Assembly: GCA_050697155.1 (NCBI GenBank)
Contig: JBOGZD010000046.1
Location: forward strand, 1 to 21,625
Direction: 5' to 3'
Length of the DNA: 21,625 bases
From: JBOGZD01 sp050697155
GTDB taxonomy: Bacteria > Actinomycetota > Thermoleophilia > Solirubrobacterales > 70-9
The notes beneath the pieces were generated by a model. The model was not told where the DNA came from. It was given only the letters and a program-made list of their open reading frames with translations, and made no database searches. Positions within the stretch are counted from its first letter, which is position 1; the number at the start of each line of letters is the position of its first letter. Positions 19,801-21,625 of the stretch are shown one piece after another. Made by a program: the position numbers and the translations under genes.

Positions 19801-21625
19801 AGCCGGGGCTCGACCCGCAGCCCGGCGCGGCGCGCGGGGAGCTCGATCGCGCGGCGCAGCTCGTCGCGGCGCATCGGCCCGACCAGGACCTGGTTCGCGC
19901 TCACGAGCGTCGACAGCTCGGGGTGCTCGGCGACCCGCCCGTAGAAGTCCGCCCGCAGGGCGAGCACGACGACGAGTCGCCCGTCGGCGCCGCTCGCGGC
20001 GCGGACGAGTGCCGCCAGAAACGCGGATCGCTCGGCGTCGTCGGCGCAGGCGGTGAACGCCTCCTCGAACTGGTCGACGGCCAGCACCAGCCGCTGGTCT
20101 GCTCCCAGCCGCTCGAGCGCGACCTCGATCGGATCGGGAGCGCCGTTCTCGGCCTTCCAATCGTGGGGGACGCCGGGCGCGAGCACGCCGGCAAGCTCGG
20201 CCAGCGGATGAGCCCCCGGACGCAGCAGCGCCTGGGGCCAGCGCTCGGATCCGGGCAGCACCCCGTCGGCCAGCGCCGGTAGGAGCCCGGCGCGCACCGC
20301 CGAGGACTTGCCGCTGCCCGACGGCCCGACGACCGCGAGCAGGGTGGAGCCGACCACCCGGGCGACGAGCTCGGCGACGGCCCGCTCGCGGCCGAAGAAG
20401 TAGCCGGCGTGGGCGGCGTCGAACGGCACCAGCCCGCGGAAGGGGCAGACCGGCTCCTGCCCCGGGTCGGGCGCCTCCTCGGCCACGTAGAAGCGCGTCC
20501 GCTCCCGCGCGGTCTGAAGCTCGACCACGTTGTCGGCAACCTCGGTCTCGACGCGCCGCAGGCCGTCGCGGTCGCCGGCGGCCCGGTTGACTGTGTCCAC
20601 CAGCCGCTCCGCGGCCTCGGCCTGCGCCCACTCGCTCGCCGCCCGATGGACGCGCAGGGGGACGCCCTCGCTGGCGGCCATCAGGGTCGCCACCGGCATG
20701 TCCTCGCCGCCGGCGGGAGCGTAGAGCCGCGCGATCTCGGCGCAGGCCTCGGGGCCCAGCGGCTCGAGCCGCATCCGGGCGCCGGAATCGCTGGCGGGGG
20801 AGCTCGCGAACGCCGGCGGCGCCTCCTCGTCGCGGTGCAGGACGAGCATCAGCATCGGCAGCGTCGCCGGCTCGCGCGCCATGCTCGCGGCCAGCTCGAG
20901 CAGCACCGGGCGGGCGTCGTCGGCGTCGTCGAGCACGACCAGCGTCGGGCGCCCGCCCTCGCGCGCGCGGCCGACGGCCGCGAGCGCATCCTCGGGGACC
21001 TCGCCCCCGCCGACGTACAGCACGGCCGCGCCGCCCCGCTGCACCTCGCTCGCCAGCTCGGCCGCGAGCCGCGTCTTGCCGATCCCGGTCGGTCCGGAGA
21101 CCAGCGACAGGCGCGCGGCGCCGGCGCGGGCGTCGTCCCAGCGGCCGCGAAGCCAGTCGAGCTCGCGCTCGCGCCCCGCCAGCAGCGGGGAGCCGCGATC
21201 GAGCTGGGGGGCGAGCTCCTCCTTCGGCGCCGGCAGGTCCAGCCGCGGGTCCTGCTCGAGGATCGCCGCCTGCAGCTGCTGAAGCTCCGGTCCCGGCTCG
21301 ACCCCGATCTCCTCGATCAGCGTCTCGCGCGCCCGCCGGTAGGCCTCGAGCGCCTCGGACTGGCGCCCCGCGCGATAGAGCGCCAGCATCCGCTTGGCGT
21401 GCAGGCTCTCCCGCAGAGGGTGCTCGGCGATCAGCGCCTCAAGCCGCGCAATCACCTCGCCGTGGCGCCCGGCCTCGAGCTCGGCCTCGATCGTGAGCTC
21501 GATCGCGCTCAGGCGAAGCTCCTCGAGCCGGCGGATCTCCGGCCGGGCGAACGGCTCGTCGGCGACGTCGGCAAGCGGCGCGCCGCGCCAGAGCTCGAGC
21601 GCGGCGTGGGCCGCGCCCGCCGGCC
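16866..21625 (-). CDS. BTAD-STAND NTPase-WD40 membrane regulator (5' end beyond window)
   Basis: At least 1585 residues are visible; the frame runs on past 21625, so the N-terminus, where a winged-helix DNA-binding domain would be expected, is missing. In order: a BTAD helical domain of SARP/AfsR-type regulators (to about 21240; ELWRGAPLADVADEPF, EHPLRESLHAKRMLALYRAGR); a first P-loop NTPase with GPTGIGKT (21095-21072) and TLVVLDDAD; a second, nSTAND1-like, with FFGRERAV, GPSGSGKSS (20327-20301) and LVLAVDQFEEAF; one hydrophobic helix (about 19139-19071); and 14 WD40-type SPDG motifs (about 18880-17000), enough for two seven-bladed propellers. It ends with the ACAVVGGGLTPEQWEE cap and a final Cys. 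It probably couples a signal sensed by the propellers to NTP-driven oligomerisation and transcription; the signal and targets are unknown. Confidence 0.9.
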   Translation of the reverse strand, partial: PAGAAHAALELWRGAPLADVADEPFARPEIRRLEELRLSAIELTIEAELEAGRHGEVIARLEALIAEHPLRESLHAKRMLALYRAGRQSEALEAYRRARETLIEEIGVEPGPELQQLQAAILEQDPRLDLPAPKEELAPQLDRGSPLLAGRERELDWLRGRWDDARAGAARLSLVSGPTGIGKTRLAAELASEVQRGGAAVLYVGGGEVPEDALAAVGRAREGGRPTLVVLDDADDARPVLLELAASMAREPATLPMLMLVLHRDEEAPPAFASSPASDSGARMRLEPLGPEACAEIARLYAPAGGEDMPVATLMAASEGVPLRVHRAASEWAQAEAAERLVDTVNRAAGDRDGLRRVETEVADNVVELQTARERTRFYVAEEAPDPGQEPVCPFRGLVPFDAAHAGYFFGRERAVAELVARVVGSTLLAVVGPSGSGKSSAVRAGLLPALADGVLPGSERWPQALLRPGAHPLAELAGVLAPGVPHDWKAENGAPDPIEVALERLGADQRLVLAVDQFEEAFTACADDAERSAFLAALVRAASGADGRLVVVLALRADFYGRVAEHPELSTLVSANQVLVGPMRRDELRRAIELPARRAGLRVEPRLVAALIGDVAGRPGGLPLLSTALLELWHRRSGRTLGYDAYAQSGGVDGAVARLAETAYARLTEPQRRRARAMLLRLAGSDSEEGGTPVRRRVSLDELETERDQDAATALSVLTEGRLLTVDEGAVEVAHEALLDEWPRLRDWLEADAEGRRLRHHLIDAAKSWRDSGREPGELYRGARLASTLDWAAGHRGELNELEREFLGASREEGEREAERQRRTNRRLTALLAGVGVLLAAAVVAGVIALSERQGARDAATVADAQRLGAEALNEERLDQALALASAGAALDDSVATRSNLLSTLLRSPASIGILNGDGDPIRSSALSPDGGTLAVGDDDGTVTLFDTETRDPIGDHQAPGVVWSLAFDPSGDSLALAGSASRDLLSGYVEILDAGTARVRGSVALDQHPAGAGVGFFETANYDPDGRSLIVTYSGGDIDRKTDVFMRRFDAREATPLGKAVRVAPRSTSTQPMSSPDGRLLVASDRATYAVDAETLRVARRYRVGALTAGISADGRTLAAEDPDGSLRLLDLPSGRVRTLAGAAAGVRPSRLIGVDATFGIGAFSPDGRTLATWDASENVIIWDVSDGVPTETFEGHAGDAEVHVFSPDGRTLYTAGSDPKVIIWDVAGDRRLGRPFRTGFVYETGEAFPPPFAISPDGRTLAVARLDGRVDLIDAETLRRTTGFRAFEGRPALAIEYSPDGRTLAVAGGGGGVGVWEAGSGRAVGPLLRSPRGPAANSPHNVQALAFGPGNLLAAAEVGGAVRIWDLARGELAGPPLRLPPFVLGLAFSPDGSRLAIPFGTFFAEGRDGIEIRDVGSGERVARLPVDGEVRSVAFSPDGGLLAGGQINGAALLWATDDWGRVGAPLALREATALAVAFSPDGRTLATSHADSAVVLWDVGSQQPIGSPLALTGATTDAYTTARFTPDGSRLFAVHEDGRAFRWELDPDAWRSHACAVVGGGLTPEQWEEIVPEQEYRATCPG

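Noticed and set aside
18006..20282. 758-codon plus-strand frame opposite the WD40/STAND gene
   Set aside because: It is antisense to clear Walker motifs and WD40 repeats, and has no recognisable fold.

Overview
The window is about 70% GC or higher, with strong G/C bias at third codon positions, GTG and TTG starts, and an actinobacterial type of RNA polymerase: the beta' subunit carries the long N-terminal insertion typical of that phylum and lacks the E. coli trigger-loop insertion. The BTAD/STAND/WD40 regulator and the calcium-binding repeat protein fit a deep-branching high-GC actinobacterium such as a member of Thermoleophilia/Solirubrobacterales. That placement is an inference from style; no rRNA is present to confirm it.

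Layout, left to right. (1) Bases 1-79 may hold the 3' end of a rightward gene. (2) Bases 98-2562, leftward: metB and cbs, a GTGA-coupled transsulfuration pair. (3) Bases 2714-10413, leftward: rpoC and rpoB. The 86-bp gap between them carries heptanucleotide repeats that form a hairpin. rpoB has its own probable promoter, overlapped by a perfect 6-5-6 inverted repeat. (4) Bases 10642-11803, leftward: rplL and rplJ. A leader with a textbook intrinsic terminator ends one base before the rplJ start codon, which suggests an L10 autoregulatory attenuator. (5) Bases 11997-14472: a 2.2-kb secreted CSLREA/beta-helix/RTX-repeat protein gene, a tiny coupled ORF after it, and a 3'-end scrap of a second RTX-type gene. 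(6) Bases 14482-15706, leftward: rplA and rplK. (7) Bases 15851-16840, rightward: an NAD-dependent epimerase divergent from rplK. The shared intergenic region has a 10-bp perfect inverted repeat. (8) Bases 16866 to the window end, leftward: a giant regulator with BTAD, two P-loop NTPase domains, a transmembrane helix and 14 WD40 motifs, cut at its 5' end by the window edge.

The core is the classical rplKA-rplJL-rpoBC cluster read right to left. Two things break the usual order. A cell-surface/secreted protein gene sits between rplA and rplJ, with a degenerate relative next to it. No secE-nusG lies directly upstream of rplK. The separate rplJ leader and attenuator, and the separate rpoB promoter, would let rplJL and rpoBC be expressed independently of the inserted gene. 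L1, L10, RpoB and RpoC all end in acidic low-complexity tails, longest in L10 (about 90 residues).

The most interesting material is the insertion with its RTX scar, the attenuator whose stem also contains the only Shine-Dalgarno-like bases of rplJ, the repeats between rpoB and rpoC, and the operator-like palindromes at the rpoB and rplK promoters.
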